A stretch of DNA of 64,000 bases from Gammaproteobacteria bacterium (GCA_029862165.1 JAOTXU010000013.1:1-64000), one strand, 5' to 3'. Positions 43,061 through 52,178 are shown, numbered from the stretch's first letter. Notes: generated from the sequence alone by a model not told the origin. Program-made: numbers and translations.

Positions 43061-43309
43061 TCAGCCTGCCTTTTCTAGATTGCGAAACTGTTCATTCAGG
43101 TCGTAACGCTTGTCAGTCACAATCTGCTCAAGAACAGCGACACGTTTTTCCAGCGTTTCCAACCGAGCCAGACGGGCACCAAACTCCTGTCCCAGCGAAT
43201 GATCGCGGCGCAGCTGCTCCCGCTGGATCTGCAGGTATTTGCTCCCAAGCACGCCGCCGACAATACAAATGACGAATACTATGCCGAAAATAATTTCTGC
43301 GATTACCAT
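43061..43309 (-). CDS. PspB-like membrane coiled-coil protein (first copy)
   Basis: 82 residues: N-terminal membrane helix (IIFGIVFVICIVGGVLG), then a coiled coil (LARLETLEKRVAVLEQIVTD) ending KRYDLNEQFRNLEKAG. Homologous to the next gene over its C-terminal two-thirds. It follows the second PspC gene by 21 bp and overlaps nothing. Probably inserted in the inner membrane with its coiled coil in the cytoplasm, as PspB is. Confidence 0.75.
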   Translation of the reverse strand: MVIAEIIFGIVFVICIVGGVLGSKYLQIQREQLRRDHSLGQEFGARLARLETLEKRVAVLEQIVTDKRYDLNEQFRNLEKAG

Positions 43310-43330
43310 TGCCTCCCCTTATCAGTCAAA

Positions 43331-43744
43331 CTATTGTGATTCGTTTTCCAGGTCGCGGAACTCCCGGTCCAGACGAAATCTGCGGGACGTTACGTACCGC
43401 TCCATGCGTTGCATCCGCTGATCCAGCTGCCTGAATCGATAACGGGCATTACCGAAGGTCTCACTGGGCGATTTGCGCAGCGACTGCCAAAACTCTTCGT
43501 CTTCAACATCCTTGTACAGTCCCTTCGGCTTGATTGGAACCATGAAACCCATCATCACGTACACGATTTCGACCAATGGGAACCAGATCAGGCCTGCGAT
43601 AAACATCAACCACCGCACGACGCAGGTGCTCATACCAGTATAGTCCGCGATTCCGGCGCACACGCCAAAAATGCGGCCGCGTTCTGGATCACGGTAAAAA
43701 CGCCGTGGGCTGGGGTCTTTGAAATTTCGGCTACGTCGATTCAT
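43331..43744 (-). CDS. PspC-domain protein with extended C-terminus
   Basis: 137 residues. PspC domain at about 15-75 (RFYRDPERGRIFGVCAGIA, then VRWLMFIAGLIW), followed by a cytoplasmic tail with a helix ending RMERYVTSRRFRLDREF, the same motif as in the PspB-like proteins downstream. Its start codon overlaps the stop of the first PspC gene by one base. Second of two adjacent pspC genes. Confidence 0.85.
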   Translation of the reverse strand: MNRRSRNFKDPSPRRFYRDPERGRIFGVCAGIADYTGMSTCVVRWLMFIAGLIWFPLVEIVYVMMGFMVPIKPKGLYKDVEDEEFWQSLRKSPSETFGNARYRFRQLDQRMQRMERYVTSRRFRLDREFRDLENESQ

Positions 43745-44022
43745 CAGTAGTTATGTTCTCCATGGGAACGTCTCCGCCAAAAGTGAGATTCCTCCTCCCG
43801 CCCCTGGTATCGCAGAGGCCGATCACGCAGGAGAAATCCGAGGACAAAATAAACGATAAGCGTTAGAGTCGTAAAAACCAGTAGTGACACCACCGCCAGG
43901 ACGCGTACGACCCACACGTCGAAATCGAAAAACTCTGCCAATCCCGAGCATACACCCATAATGATCCCCGTCTCCGGGTTCCGGTACAGGCGCCGGGTCG
44001 GAATGTGCCTCCCATAATTCAT
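43744..44022 (-). CDS. pspC: Phage shock protein C
   Basis: 92 residues. PspC domain: RLYRNPETGIIMGVCSGLAE, then DFDVWVVRVLAVVSLLVFTT and a second membrane segment. It lacks the longer tail of the second copy. The start overlaps the pspB stop as ATGA. PspC with PspB senses envelope stress and releases PspA's inhibition of PspF. Confidence 0.88.
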   Translation of the reverse strand: MNYGRHIPTRRLYRNPETGIIMGVCSGLAEFFDFDVWVVRVLAVVSLLVFTTLTLIVYFVLGFLLRDRPLRYQGREEESHFWRRRSHGEHNY

Positions 44023-44237
44023 ACTTTCCTTCTCCAGTCTGGAACCTCATCGTCAAGGATGGTTTCCAGTGCGTTAATACGACTTTCCATTTTCTGGGCG
44101 CTCTCCCAGACTTCCTCCAACATGCGCTCATCTGCATTCGAGAGCGATTTGGTCGAGCGCCAGCGGGTCATGTAATGGCCGATGATAATCAGCGGCAAAA
44201 TGATCGTTAGAAACAGGATGCCAAATACTTCACCCAT
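44019..44237 (-). CDS. pspB: Phage shock protein B
   Basis: 72 residues from the ATG at 44237 (a GTG at 44249 is the alternative). N-terminal membrane helix (VFGILFLTIILPLIIIGHYM), then RWRSTKSLSNADERMLEEVW and a short coiled coil with ESRINALETILDDEVPDWR, the usual PspB arrangement. It lies 15 bp after pspA and overlaps pspC. E. coli PspB is 74 residues. Confidence 0.88.
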   Translation of the reverse strand: MGEVFGILFLTIILPLIIIGHYMTRWRSTKSLSNADERMLEEVWESAQKMESRINALETILDDEVPDWRRKV

Positions 44238-44252
44238 GCGACACCCCACCCA

Positions 44253-44924
44253 TTAAGAGTTTGCTGACTGCGATATTCGCTTCTTGAGATCCGCGAGTTC
44301 TTCCTCAACAGACTCGTCCGTTTCGAGATCAGCGAACTGGTAGTTCAGGTCGTTACCCAATCCAAGATCGTAACTCTCAACCCGGCCCTCGAGATCTTCC
44401 ATACGACGCTCGTAGGCTTCGAAGCGCACTAACGCATCGTCGATTTTTCCGTTGTGCAATTGCTCCCGCACGTCCAGACGCTTGGTGGCCGTCGCATGAC
44501 GCATGATTAAGGCTTTCTGTCTCGTCTTGGCGTCACCTAGCTTTTCCTGCAACCGTGCAAGGTCATCATTAAGCTGCGAAAGACCTTCGTCGATCGCCTG
44601 GTAGTCGCCACGCACCGCCGCAATTGCTTCGCTTAGACGATGCTTCTCAGCGATAGCGGCTTTTGCCAGGTCGTCACGTCCCTTGCTAACCGCAAGCTCC
44701 GCCTTACGTTGCCAATCACTCTCCTCGCGCTCGTAGGATTCGAGCTTGCGATTGAGTTCCTTTTTGTCAGCAATGGCGCGTGCTGCCGAAGAACGGACTT
44801 CGACCAGCGTGTCTTCCATTTCCTGAATCATCAACCGGACCATCTTCTCCGGATCTTCCGCCTTCTCAAGTATGGCGTTGATATTGGAGTTAACGATGTC
44901 GGTAAAGCGCGAAAAGATACCCAT
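44253..44924 (-). CDS. pspA: Phage shock protein A
   Basis: 223 residues, same length as E. coli PspA (222). MGIFSRFTDIVNSNINAILE is the amphipathic membrane-binding N-terminus, then long coiled coils (EDPEKMVRLMIQEMEDTLV; ERRMEDLEGRVESYDLG). PspA inhibits PspF in the unstressed cell and supports damaged membranes. It is preceded by a sigma-54 promoter, IHF site and PspF-type activator site in the 191-bp gap to the divergent pspF. Confidence 0.95.
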   Translation of the reverse strand: MGIFSRFTDIVNSNINAILEKAEDPEKMVRLMIQEMEDTLVEVRSSAARAIADKKELNRKLESYEREESDWQRKAELAVSKGRDDLAKAAIAEKHRLSEAIAAVRGDYQAIDEGLSQLNDDLARLQEKLGDAKTRQKALIMRHATATKRLDVREQLHNGKIDDALVRFEAYERRMEDLEGRVESYDLGLGNDLNYQFADLETDESVEEELADLKKRISQSANS

Positions 44925-44966
44925 TCTGTCTACCTCAGGTCTGTGTATTTTGCTCGCTTAACATTA

Positions 44967-44982
44967 AGCATTTTCCGTGCCA
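44967..44982 (-). promoter_or_regulatory. Sigma-54 promoter of the psp operon
   Basis: On the minus strand TGGCACGGAAAATGCT: an exact TGGCAC -24 element and a near-exact -12 element (ATGCT for TTGCW), with correct spacing. The start site is expected near 44955, about 30 bp before pspA. Confidence 0.85.
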
Positions 44983-44999
44983 GGTCAGGGTCCGTGACA

Positions 45000-45012
45000 T
45001 AAGCGCTTGATC
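45000..45012 (-). promoter_or_regulatory. Probable IHF binding site
   Basis: Minus strand GATCAAGCGCTTA matches WATCAANNNNTTR except at the first base. It lies between the sigma-54 promoter (44967-44982) and the activator site (45057-45074), where IHF bends DNA in the E. coli pspA promoter. Confidence 0.6.
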
Positions 45013-45056
45013 CAATGATGAATTTTTGTGACCAGGGTCCCAAAATCCAAAATTAA

Positions 45057-45074
45057 AGTTAGCATTTTTCGCCA
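45057..45074 (-). promoter_or_regulatory. Probable PspF upstream activating site
   Basis: Minus strand TGGCGAAAAATGCTAACT resembles the E. coli PspF UAS (ending CGCTAACT). It is about 100-120 bp upstream of the predicted start, within the usual range. Only one clear copy seen. Confidence 0.5.
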
Positions 45075-45115
45075 AATATTAGCCTAAGCAACTCTTTTTT
45101 CGTAGAATTAGCTAC

Positions 45116-46183
45116 ATGAGTTCCCCAATCTCCCATATGCCCTCGATTATCGGCGCAGCCCCGGCATTTGTTGCCCTCCTCGAGCAAGTGTCCCAGGCCG
45201 CTCCCATGTCCAAGCCGGTGCTGACCATTGGCGAGCGAGGCACCGGTAAGGAATTGATCGCCTCGCGCTTACATTATTTGTCCAGTCGCTGGGATCAGCC
45301 GCTGATCAAACTCAATTGTGCGTCGCTGACTGAGGGGATCCTGGAATCGGAACTGTTTGGTCACGAAGCGGGCGCGTTTACCGGCGCCACAAGGCGTCAT
45401 GTGGGTCGTTTCGAACGGGCCGACGGTGGCACGTTGTTTCTGGACGAACTTGCGACTATCCCGAGACGTATGCAGGAAAAAATCCTGCGTGTGATTGAAT
45501 ATGGTGAGTTCGAACGCGTCGGTGGTAGCGAAACGGTGGACGTAGACGTTCGCATAGTGGGTGCTACAAACGAGAACCTGCCGATACTTGCGCGCACCGG
45601 TGCGTTCAGGGCTGATCTGCTGGATCGTCTGGCGTTTGACGTTCTGGTAATACCGCCATTGCGTGCTCGCCGCGAGGACATTATCTCGCTTTCGGAACAC
45701 TTCGCTGTAACCATTACCTCAGAACTTGGCCGGTCGTTTTTCCCGGGTTTTTCAGAGGCTGCGAGCAAGGTACTGCTCGACCACGAATGGCCAGGAAATG
45801 TGCGTGAACTCAAGAACGTTGTCGAACGCTCTGTTTATCGTTGGGAAGAGGCCGAGGAGCCAGTTGCCGAGATAAACCTCAATCCCTTTGATTCACCCTA
45901 TCTACCCAAGACCCGTGGTCTGGCTTTGCCCACGAAAGGCGATGTCGCAACGCGCCCTATCGCCACGCGCGGTCGCAAGACACATACATTGCCGCTGGAG
46001 TTTAAAGAGGTGGTACGCGAGTTTGAGGTCGGCCTGATCGACACCGCTATGCGTGCCAGCCGCTATAACCAACGACACGCCGCCGAACAGCTGGGCCTAA
46101 GCTACCATCAGCTACGCGGTTGCCTGCGAAAATACGATCTGATCGACGACTATGGTCGGGCCCGCAACGACGATCAATCCTGA
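45116..46183 (+). CDS. pspF: Psp operon transcriptional activator, sigma-54-dependent
   Basis: 355 residues. AAA+ enhancer-binding protein without a regulatory domain: Walker A GERGTGKE, GAFTGA loop (HEAGAFTGATRRHVGRFE), Walker B GGTLFLDELAT, and the R-fingers. A C-terminal Fis-type helix-turn-helix includes AAEQLGLSYHQLRGCLRKY, close to that of E. coli PspF. The tail is about 30 residues longer than E. coli's. Divergent from pspA with shared control region; should bind the site at 45057-45074 and be inhibited by PspA. Confidence 0.92.
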   Translation: MSSPISHMPSIIGAAPAFVALLEQVSQAAPMSKPVLTIGERGTGKELIASRLHYLSSRWDQPLIKLNCASLTEGILESELFGHEAGAFTGATRRHVGRFERADGGTLFLDELATIPRRMQEKILRVIEYGEFERVGGSETVDVDVRIVGATNENLPILARTGAFRADLLDRLAFDVLVIPPLRARREDIISLSEHFAVTITSELGRSFFPGFSEAASKVLLDHEWPGNVRELKNVVERSVYRWEEAEEPVAEINLNPFDSPYLPKTRGLALPTKGDVATRPIATRGRKTHTLPLEFKEVVREFEVGLIDTAMRASRYNQRHAAEQLGLSYHQLRGCLRKYDLIDDYGRARNDDQS

Positions 46184-46312
46184 CAATCCCACCCGTCACA
46201 GGAACAGGATCAGCTTACTCAAGAAAGGACTCGGCCTATTTTGGGGCTAAATCACGTTCTGGCGCCCCGGCCATGTGGCCCCACGAGCTTTATTTAACTA
46301 CAGTTAGCCGGT

Positions 46313-48535
46313 ATGAGCCTGTTAAACGAATTAAAGCAGCGCAACGTTTTTCGCGTGGCGGCAACCTACGCTCTGATGTCCTGGCTGCTTTTGCAAGTCG
46401 TCGATACCGTTGTTCCCCTGACCGGCTTGCCTGAGTGGACCGGCCGGTTTGTGCTTTTGCTGCTGGCCGTTGGATTTCCGGTGGCACTCTTTTTTTCCTG
46501 GGCATATGAACTTACCCCGGAAGGAATCAAACGAGAGCAAGACGTAGACCGCAGCACAGCGGCAAACGGCATTTCACGGAAAATTGACTACGCCATCATT
46601 GCCCTGCTGTCGATCGCACTGGTCTATCTCGTCGCGACCCGGAACCGGACCGCTCCGTGGGAAGAAGCGGTTGAACCCTCAATTGCACAGAGCGCCCCGG
46701 ACGTGGCTGACAACAGGTCTATCGCGGTACTGCCCTTTGAAAACCGCAGCGCTCTTAAAGAGGACGCTTTTTTTACTGACGGTATACACGACGATCTGCT
46801 GACCCACCTGGCCCGCATCGGTTCGTTAAAAGTCATCTCACGTACGTCCATGCTGCGGTATCGCGGTAGCGATAAATCGTTACCGCAAATTGCTCGCGAA
46901 CTTGGCGTCGCAACGATTCTTGAAGGCGGCGTACAACGGGCGGGCAATACTGTGCGCATCAATGTGCAGCTTATCGATGCGGTAACCGACGAACACATCT
47001 GGGCTAATAATTATGACCGGGAATTGACTGCTCAAAACATTTTTTCCATCCAAACAGAGATCGCTACGGCCATTACCAAATCGTTACAGGCAACTTTGTC
47101 TCCCCAGGAACAAGCGCGTATGGCGACAGCGCCAACAACGAACATGAAAGCCGCCGAGGAGTACATGCTCGGCCGGCAACTTATGGAAAATCGAACGAGC
47201 GCCGGTCTGGCCGGCGCTGTGGAGCAGTTCAAACGCGCCACACAACACGATCCAGAGTTTGCCCAAGCCTATGTGAGTCTGGCTGACGCCTATCAACTCC
47301 AGATGTACTATAGCGGCGCGGCGCAAAATGAAGTGCAGCCGCTCGCCCGCAACGCAATCGACAAAGCGCTAAACCTGGATGATCGGTTGGGTGAAGCCTA
47401 CGTCTCGCTCGCTTTCCTCATTGACGGCACGGACGGTAAGGCGGGCGAAGAAGCTTACCGGAAAGGGTTACAACTCCGCCCCAACTACGCGCGTGGCCAT
47501 CACTGGTACGGGACCTTTCTCAATAGCCGGGGCCGGCTGGACGAGGCTCGGGCAGAACTTGAAAAAGCGGTTGAACTAGACCCAATGTCGCCGATTATTC
47601 AGAGCTCACTCGGCACCCTTTACCAGAGGATGGGATTGGTTAAAGAGACTCTGGAACGTTTGAATCACGCCATTGAAATCGATCCTGGTTTTGCCAAGGG
47701 CTATGCCGACATCGCCGAGTTTGAATTTTTTGTTCGTGGGCGCTCGGACGCCGCACTACTTGCGATACAGGAATACCGACGTCTGGATCCTGGTACGCCG
47801 CGAGCCTTTGCACTGCCTGGACTTGTATATCTCTATCTGGGTGACCCCGATACGGCCCAGGTTTGGATAAAAAAGGCCAACGAACTGGGTCCTGATGCCA
47901 TCGTGCCACTTTATGCTGCTGCTCTTTTGAATTTGTATCGGGGCGAGATTGATGACGCCGCTGTGAACTTGCAACGCGTACTGGCGATTGTACCGAATTA
48001 TGTGCCCGCAATTACGAGATTGTGCGACGTCGATATCCAGCGGGGCGATCTGGACGGAGCCCTGAAACGTTATGAACGGTTCTTCCCGGGATTGAGCGAG
48101 GATGAATTAGTCGTAAACCGCCGCAATTACGCCCCCGCCGTCGGTTTGGCGCAAGTATTACAAAAGTCTGGAGACGCACAACGCGCCGATGCACTGTTGA
48201 GCCGCGCCCTGACAGTCTTTTCAACGATTCCAGTTTCTGTGAGAACCAGCGAGGGTGTCGGTTTACTCGAGACTGAGATTTTTGCGCTGCAAGATCGTAG
48301 CCAGGATGCCCTGGCCAAACTCAGGGAAACGATAAATCGAGGGTCACCCGAAGAATGGTGGTATCACGAGAAACACAATCCGCGCATAGCTTCGATACGC
48401 AACGAACCTCAATTCCAGGACATGATGCGCGACATTCACTCCCAACTGACAAAACAGCTGACCCGCATTCGCGGGATGGAACAAGACGGACAAATCACGT
48501 CAGCGACTACGCTAATCACAGCGCAATCCCGCTAG
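46313..48535 (+). CDS. Membrane TPR protein with TolB/FlgO-like domain (second paralogue)
   Basis: 740 residues with the same architecture as the gene at 4104-6338: membrane helices at the N-terminus (NELKQRNVFRVAATYALMSW and a second pair), a VDRSTAANG cytoplasmic link, a third helix, then SIAVLPFENRSALKEDAFF with DGIHDDLLTHLARI and LIDAVTDEHIWA, and TPR repeats to the end (DEARAELEKAVELDPMSP, LNHAIEIDPGFAKGYAD). Full-length, no frameshift. The two paralogues share the membrane start and TolB-like segment strongly, TPRs weakly. It ends 8 bp from the convergent HerA-like gene. Confidence 0.8.
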   Translation: MSLLNELKQRNVFRVAATYALMSWLLLQVVDTVVPLTGLPEWTGRFVLLLLAVGFPVALFFSWAYELTPEGIKREQDVDRSTAANGISRKIDYAIIALLSIALVYLVATRNRTAPWEEAVEPSIAQSAPDVADNRSIAVLPFENRSALKEDAFFTDGIHDDLLTHLARIGSLKVISRTSMLRYRGSDKSLPQIARELGVATILEGGVQRAGNTVRINVQLIDAVTDEHIWANNYDRELTAQNIFSIQTEIATAITKSLQATLSPQEQARMATAPTTNMKAAEEYMLGRQLMENRTSAGLAGAVEQFKRATQHDPEFAQAYVSLADAYQLQMYYSGAAQNEVQPLARNAIDKALNLDDRLGEAYVSLAFLIDGTDGKAGEEAYRKGLQLRPNYARGHHWYGTFLNSRGRLDEARAELEKAVELDPMSPIIQSSLGTLYQRMGLVKETLERLNHAIEIDPGFAKGYADIAEFEFFVRGRSDAALLAIQEYRRLDPGTPRAFALPGLVYLYLGDPDTAQVWIKKANELGPDAIVPLYAAALLNLYRGEIDDAAVNLQRVLAIVPNYVPAITRLCDVDIQRGDLDGALKRYERFFPGLSEDELVVNRRNYAPAVGLAQVLQKSGDAQRADALLSRALTVFSTIPVSVRTSEGVGLLETEIFALQDRSQDALAKLRETINRGSPEEWWYHEKHNPRIASIRNEPQFQDMMRDIHSQLTKQLTRIRGMEQDGQITSATTLITAQSR

Positions 48536-48543
48536 AAAATATA

Positions 48544-50979
48544 TCAGCCGTAGGCGGGTTGCAGACGGCCTCGCGCATCGCGGAAATGTGGCATCCAGTT
48601 CAACGCAACGATGTGCACAGTAATATTGGTTGCTGTCGCCTTGACCTGAATTTCAGTCAGATCCTCGTCCTGGGCGTCGAAACGATCCTCGAGTACCTCG
48701 ATTTCCTGCTCCATCTGCGTGTTGAGCTCCTCAAGTTGTTCCTGCACAGCCTCGGCTGTTTCCCTGGCGCGCTTAATGTCACCTTTTTCTTTACCCAGCC
48801 CGCCCATGCTCTTGATTGCCGTACCCATCCGCGACGCCGATGTTCGACTGACAGTCTTGCGCCCCAGCAGACCGCCGAGTACGGCGGTACCAAAAGATAT
48901 TGCCGTACTTAATTTTTTGGATTTGGCCTGCTGCGACTCACGCTCAATAACCTGCTCGGCTTTGCGTAACCGTTCCTGACGGATCGCAACCTTGCTGGCA
49001 TATTTTGTACGAAGTTTCTCTACTGCGACGTCACGTTTTTCGTTGGCCAGCTCCTGCAGTCTCACGCGAAAGTCGCCCTCGCTTTCACCGGGATCGGAAA
49101 CCAGTTTATAAGTCGCGCTCTTATACAAGGACAAGGGTTTATTTGTCCTGAGCCATCTCTTGAACAGCGTTTCCCATTTTTTGTAGTTCTTTGGATTGCT
49201 TGCAGGCGCGGGAGCCTCAGTGAAGATCGCGCCTTCCTCGCCATGGCCTTCCAGGTTCGAGACATCGAAATTCAGCTCGGCTCCGTCATCCCAATCTACG
49301 GGTATCGGGCCGTCGTCAATATCGGCAATCAAAAAAACAGATCGTTCTTCACTAACATTATAGCGAGAGCTCGAATAAGCTATTTCAGCAGCCGCGCCAA
49401 CTTTCGGCACGTACACCAGTTCGACATCGCCTGGTATGCGTGTGCCCAGCGGCATAAAGTACTGTTTTACTGACGCCGGCAATGCCGGCTCCGGTGGTTT
49501 TTTGGCCTTGACCGCCTTGGTGGCGGCGCGCTGTGTTTTCTTCCCCGGCTCCGGTGCAGCGGTTGACGCGGCCACCTTGCGGCCACCCATTAGTTTCTTG
49601 ATCTGATCCCTGGTGAACGGGCCGGACAGATATGACATCACCCAGCGCGTGTTAAACACAACCGGTTCGTCTTCGTGCACATTGTGCATCAGAAAACGCC
49701 GCTTGCCCAAACCGGCAATAATCTGTTCCATACGTTGCTTGTCGAAATCGCCACCGGCTGCTGCACCTTCCAGGCCTTCCATGACACGCGCCTTATCGCG
49801 CTCAGTTTGCAGGCGTCCGATAAACCACGTTCCCGTGTTGGACAATGCCTTGTAGTCAAGGTCCACCGGGTTTTGTGTTGCCAATACCAGCCCAACGCCA
49901 TAGGCTCTGGCCTGCTTGAGCAAAGTAAGAAACAGCTGTTTCGAAGGCGGGTTTGAAATTGGCGGCAAGTAGCCAAACACCTCGTCCATATAAAGAATGG
50001 CCCGTAGCGTGCTCGTACCCGATTGTGAACGCATCCAGCCAATGAGCTCATTGAGCAACATCGTGACAAAGAACATGCGTTCGGCTTCGGACAAATGCGC
50101 GATCGACATGATGGACACGCGCGGCTTGCCGCCTTCGGTGTGCAACAACCGACCGACGTCCAGCGGCTCGCCTTCCATCCAGGCCCCAAACCCCGGCGCC
50201 GCCAACAGATTGTTCATGCGCATTGCCAGCTGTAAACGATCTTTGGCCGGATAAAAAGAATCCAGATCCATCACACCAATTCGCTTGATCGGCGGGTTCT
50301 GAATCGCCGCAATCAAACCACCCAGATCGAGGGTGCGTCCTTCCTGCCATTCCCTGTCGAGTATATTTGCGATGAGAATATGCTCGCGACTGGTAATCGG
50401 ATCTGCCTCGATGCCCAACAACGCGAGTATGCCGGTTGCGGTAGCTTGCACACGTTCACGATAAACATCACGATCGTCCATGACGGCAGCCGACGGCACG
50501 GCGAACGAACGCAGCACAGAAATGGGTAAGCCGGCATTGCTGCCCGGCGTATAGATAGTGAGATCGGTGGTATCGCGAAGTTTCTTGATGCGATCCTTGC
50601 CTTGTCCCCAGTCCTTCAACCCGTCACGCCACAACGTCGATTGCGCTTCGGCATATTCCGTGACCGTCATGCCTTTGTCTGCTGCCGAACGCGCATTGAC
50701 CCAAGGCTCAAAGTCCTGTGCCCGCAGTTGCGGGAAAGTCAGCAACAAATTGCCGAGATCACCCTTTGGATCGACCGCGATCACCGGTATATGATCGATC
50801 GCCGCTTCCTCGAGCAACCCGATACCCAGACCGGTCTTGCCACTACCGGTCATACCAATAATGGCGGCATGAGTCGTCAGATCTTTGGCGTCATAGAGCA
50901 CGATGTCATCGAGTCGCTCCTTTTGCTCGATGTCATAGGCTTTGCCCAGGTAGAAAGCACCCAGTTTTTCGTATTCCAT
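48544..50979 (-). CDS. HerA/FtsK-like ATPase
   Basis: 811 residues from the ATG at 50979 (GGGGGAT upstream). Walker A GMTGSGKTGLG, Walker B ILYMDEVFGYLPP, and a VLATQNPVDLDYKAL sensor segment fit the HerA/VirD4-like P-loop ATPases (DUF87 group). An extra C-terminal half has an acidic region, a lysine/Ala-rich linker (KTQRAATKAVKAKKPPEPA) and a coiled coil (ESQQAKSKKLS..., EDRFDAQDEDLTEIQ). It may translocate DNA or act as a defence or repair ATPase; no NurA-type nuclease gene is adjacent. Confidence 0.8.
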   Translation of the reverse strand: MEYEKLGAFYLGKAYDIEQKERLDDIVLYDAKDLTTHAAIIGMTGSGKTGLGIGLLEEAAIDHIPVIAVDPKGDLGNLLLTFPQLRAQDFEPWVNARSAADKGMTVTEYAEAQSTLWRDGLKDWGQGKDRIKKLRDTTDLTIYTPGSNAGLPISVLRSFAVPSAAVMDDRDVYRERVQATATGILALLGIEADPITSREHILIANILDREWQEGRTLDLGGLIAAIQNPPIKRIGVMDLDSFYPAKDRLQLAMRMNNLLAAPGFGAWMEGEPLDVGRLLHTEGGKPRVSIMSIAHLSEAERMFFVTMLLNELIGWMRSQSGTSTLRAILYMDEVFGYLPPISNPPSKQLFLTLLKQARAYGVGLVLATQNPVDLDYKALSNTGTWFIGRLQTERDKARVMEGLEGAAAGGDFDKQRMEQIIAGLGKRRFLMHNVHEDEPVVFNTRWVMSYLSGPFTRDQIKKLMGGRKVAASTAAPEPGKKTQRAATKAVKAKKPPEPALPASVKQYFMPLGTRIPGDVELVYVPKVGAAAEIAYSSSRYNVSEERSVFLIADIDDGPIPVDWDDGAELNFDVSNLEGHGEEGAIFTEAPAPASNPKNYKKWETLFKRWLRTNKPLSLYKSATYKLVSDPGESEGDFRVRLQELANEKRDVAVEKLRTKYASKVAIRQERLRKAEQVIERESQQAKSKKLSTAISFGTAVLGGLLGRKTVSRTSASRMGTAIKSMGGLGKEKGDIKRARETAEAVQEQLEELNTQMEQEIEVLEDRFDAQDEDLTEIQVKATATNITVHIVALNWMPHFRDARGRLQPAYG

Positions 50980-51188
50980 TATGATCCCCCACGGATGATC
51001 CGCGAATGTTAAGGCCGCTGTCCGGCGGGTCAAGCGACGGCGGGCTCCGTTGACAGATGTGGGCCGCGGCAGGCCGGGCGAGTATCTCTTAACCCATTGA
51101 TTTTTAAGGCTGAACCTTTGTTTGCAATGTTCAGCTTCAAAACCCGGAAAATACACGGATCCTGACAATTTCTGTGAGATTTGAAAAG

Positions 51189-52049
51189 ATGCGAAATGTT
51201 CAACTGTTGATAGCAATGCTGGCCGCGATGCTGATCGTGCCATTTAGCGTATTCGCTGCACCCGCCGACCAGGCGGTCATCAAGGCCAAACGCGCCCAGC
51301 TGGCAATGCTGGCGGCCGACGCCAGAGCCACACGCCACCTGGATGACGACGACGATCATGACGAAGACGACGATGATGCCGATCATGACGATGACGACGA
51401 TAACGACGATGACCGCGACGACAATGATCGTAAGCGCGGTTACAAAGGCAAGGGCGCTAAAAAAGGAAAAGGCGCTGACAAGAAACTGATGAAAGAAGAA
51501 GAGCGCCGCCTGCGCCACGAAGCACGTTCTGCGGATCACGAGGAACGCGCGCAAGCCAGACAGGAATTTCGTGAAAGGATGCGTTCAGCTGAAACACCGG
51601 AAGAACGACGCGAAATATTACAAGAAATGCGTGAGACTAACGGCGAAAAGGGTAAGGAAAAGCGTGCTTATCAAGAGCAACGACGCGAAGAACGCGAACA
51701 GCTTGACGATGACTATCGCGAGCGCCTGGAAAATGCAGAAACTCCCGAAGAACAAGCAGCAATAAAGGAAGAAATTAAGGCGGAACAGGGCGCCCGGCGA
51801 CAGCAACGGGACGAGCGACGCGGCATGATTCGCGAATACCAGGACGAACAACGAATTACCAATGCAGAACGACGCGAAGAGCATGATCGAACAATGGACG
51901 AATACCGTAAGCGTCTTGAGAGTGCAGAAACTGATGAAGAACGCCAGTCCATTCAGGAAGAAATGAAGGCTGCGCGTGCCGAGAATCAGGAAGTACGTGT
52001 CGAACAGCAAAAAGCCAAGAAGCCGTGGTGGAAGTTCTGGGGCGACTAA
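51189..52049 (+). CDS. Exported Asp-rich protein with three-fold coiled-coil repeats
   Basis: 286 residues from the ATG at 51189 (a GTG at 51174 is possible). Signal peptide (LLIAMLAAMLIVPFSVFA, cut before APA). The mature protein has an Asp cluster with 22 Asp in about 32 residues (DDDDDHDEDDDD...), then a Lys-rich hinge (YKGKGAKKGKGADKK) and three repeats with RMRSAETPEERREILQEM, RLENAETPEEQAAIKEEI, RLESAETDEERQSIQEEM. It ends in KKPWWKFWGD. Highly charged, periplasmic or secreted; metal (Ca2+ or Zn2+) binding is inferred. No family known to me. Confidence 0.75.
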   Translation: MRNVQLLIAMLAAMLIVPFSVFAAPADQAVIKAKRAQLAMLAADARATRHLDDDDDHDEDDDDADHDDDDDNDDDRDDNDRKRGYKGKGAKKGKGADKKLMKEEERRLRHEARSADHEERAQARQEFRERMRSAETPEERREILQEMRETNGEKGKEKRAYQEQRREEREQLDDDYRERLENAETPEEQAAIKEEIKAEQGARRQQRDERRGMIREYQDEQRITNAERREEHDRTMDEYRKRLESAETDEERQSIQEEMKAARAENQEVRVEQQKAKKPWWKFWGD

Positions 52050-52073
52050 CGTAATCCAGGACGATCGAAATAA

Positions 52074-52101
52074 AAGGCCGGCAAATCGCCGGTCTTTTTT
52101 T
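52074..52101 (+). terminator. Rho-independent terminator of the Asp-rich protein gene
   Basis: GGCCGGC-aaatc-GCCGGTC followed by TTTTTTT, about 25 bp after the stop at 52049. Clear and correctly oriented. Confidence 0.9.
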
Positions 52102-52178
52102 GTCCGAACGATTGATTAGCCGCGACTAGTGACCGAATCTATCCGTTTTCCGGGATTGACGACGAGCGTATCTTGAAC

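Noticed and set aside
48544-50979. HerA-like ATPase as part of a HerA-NurA or phage-defence pair
   Set aside because: No nuclease, SIR2 or other known defence partner lies next to it; neighbours are a TPR protein and a secreted acidic protein.
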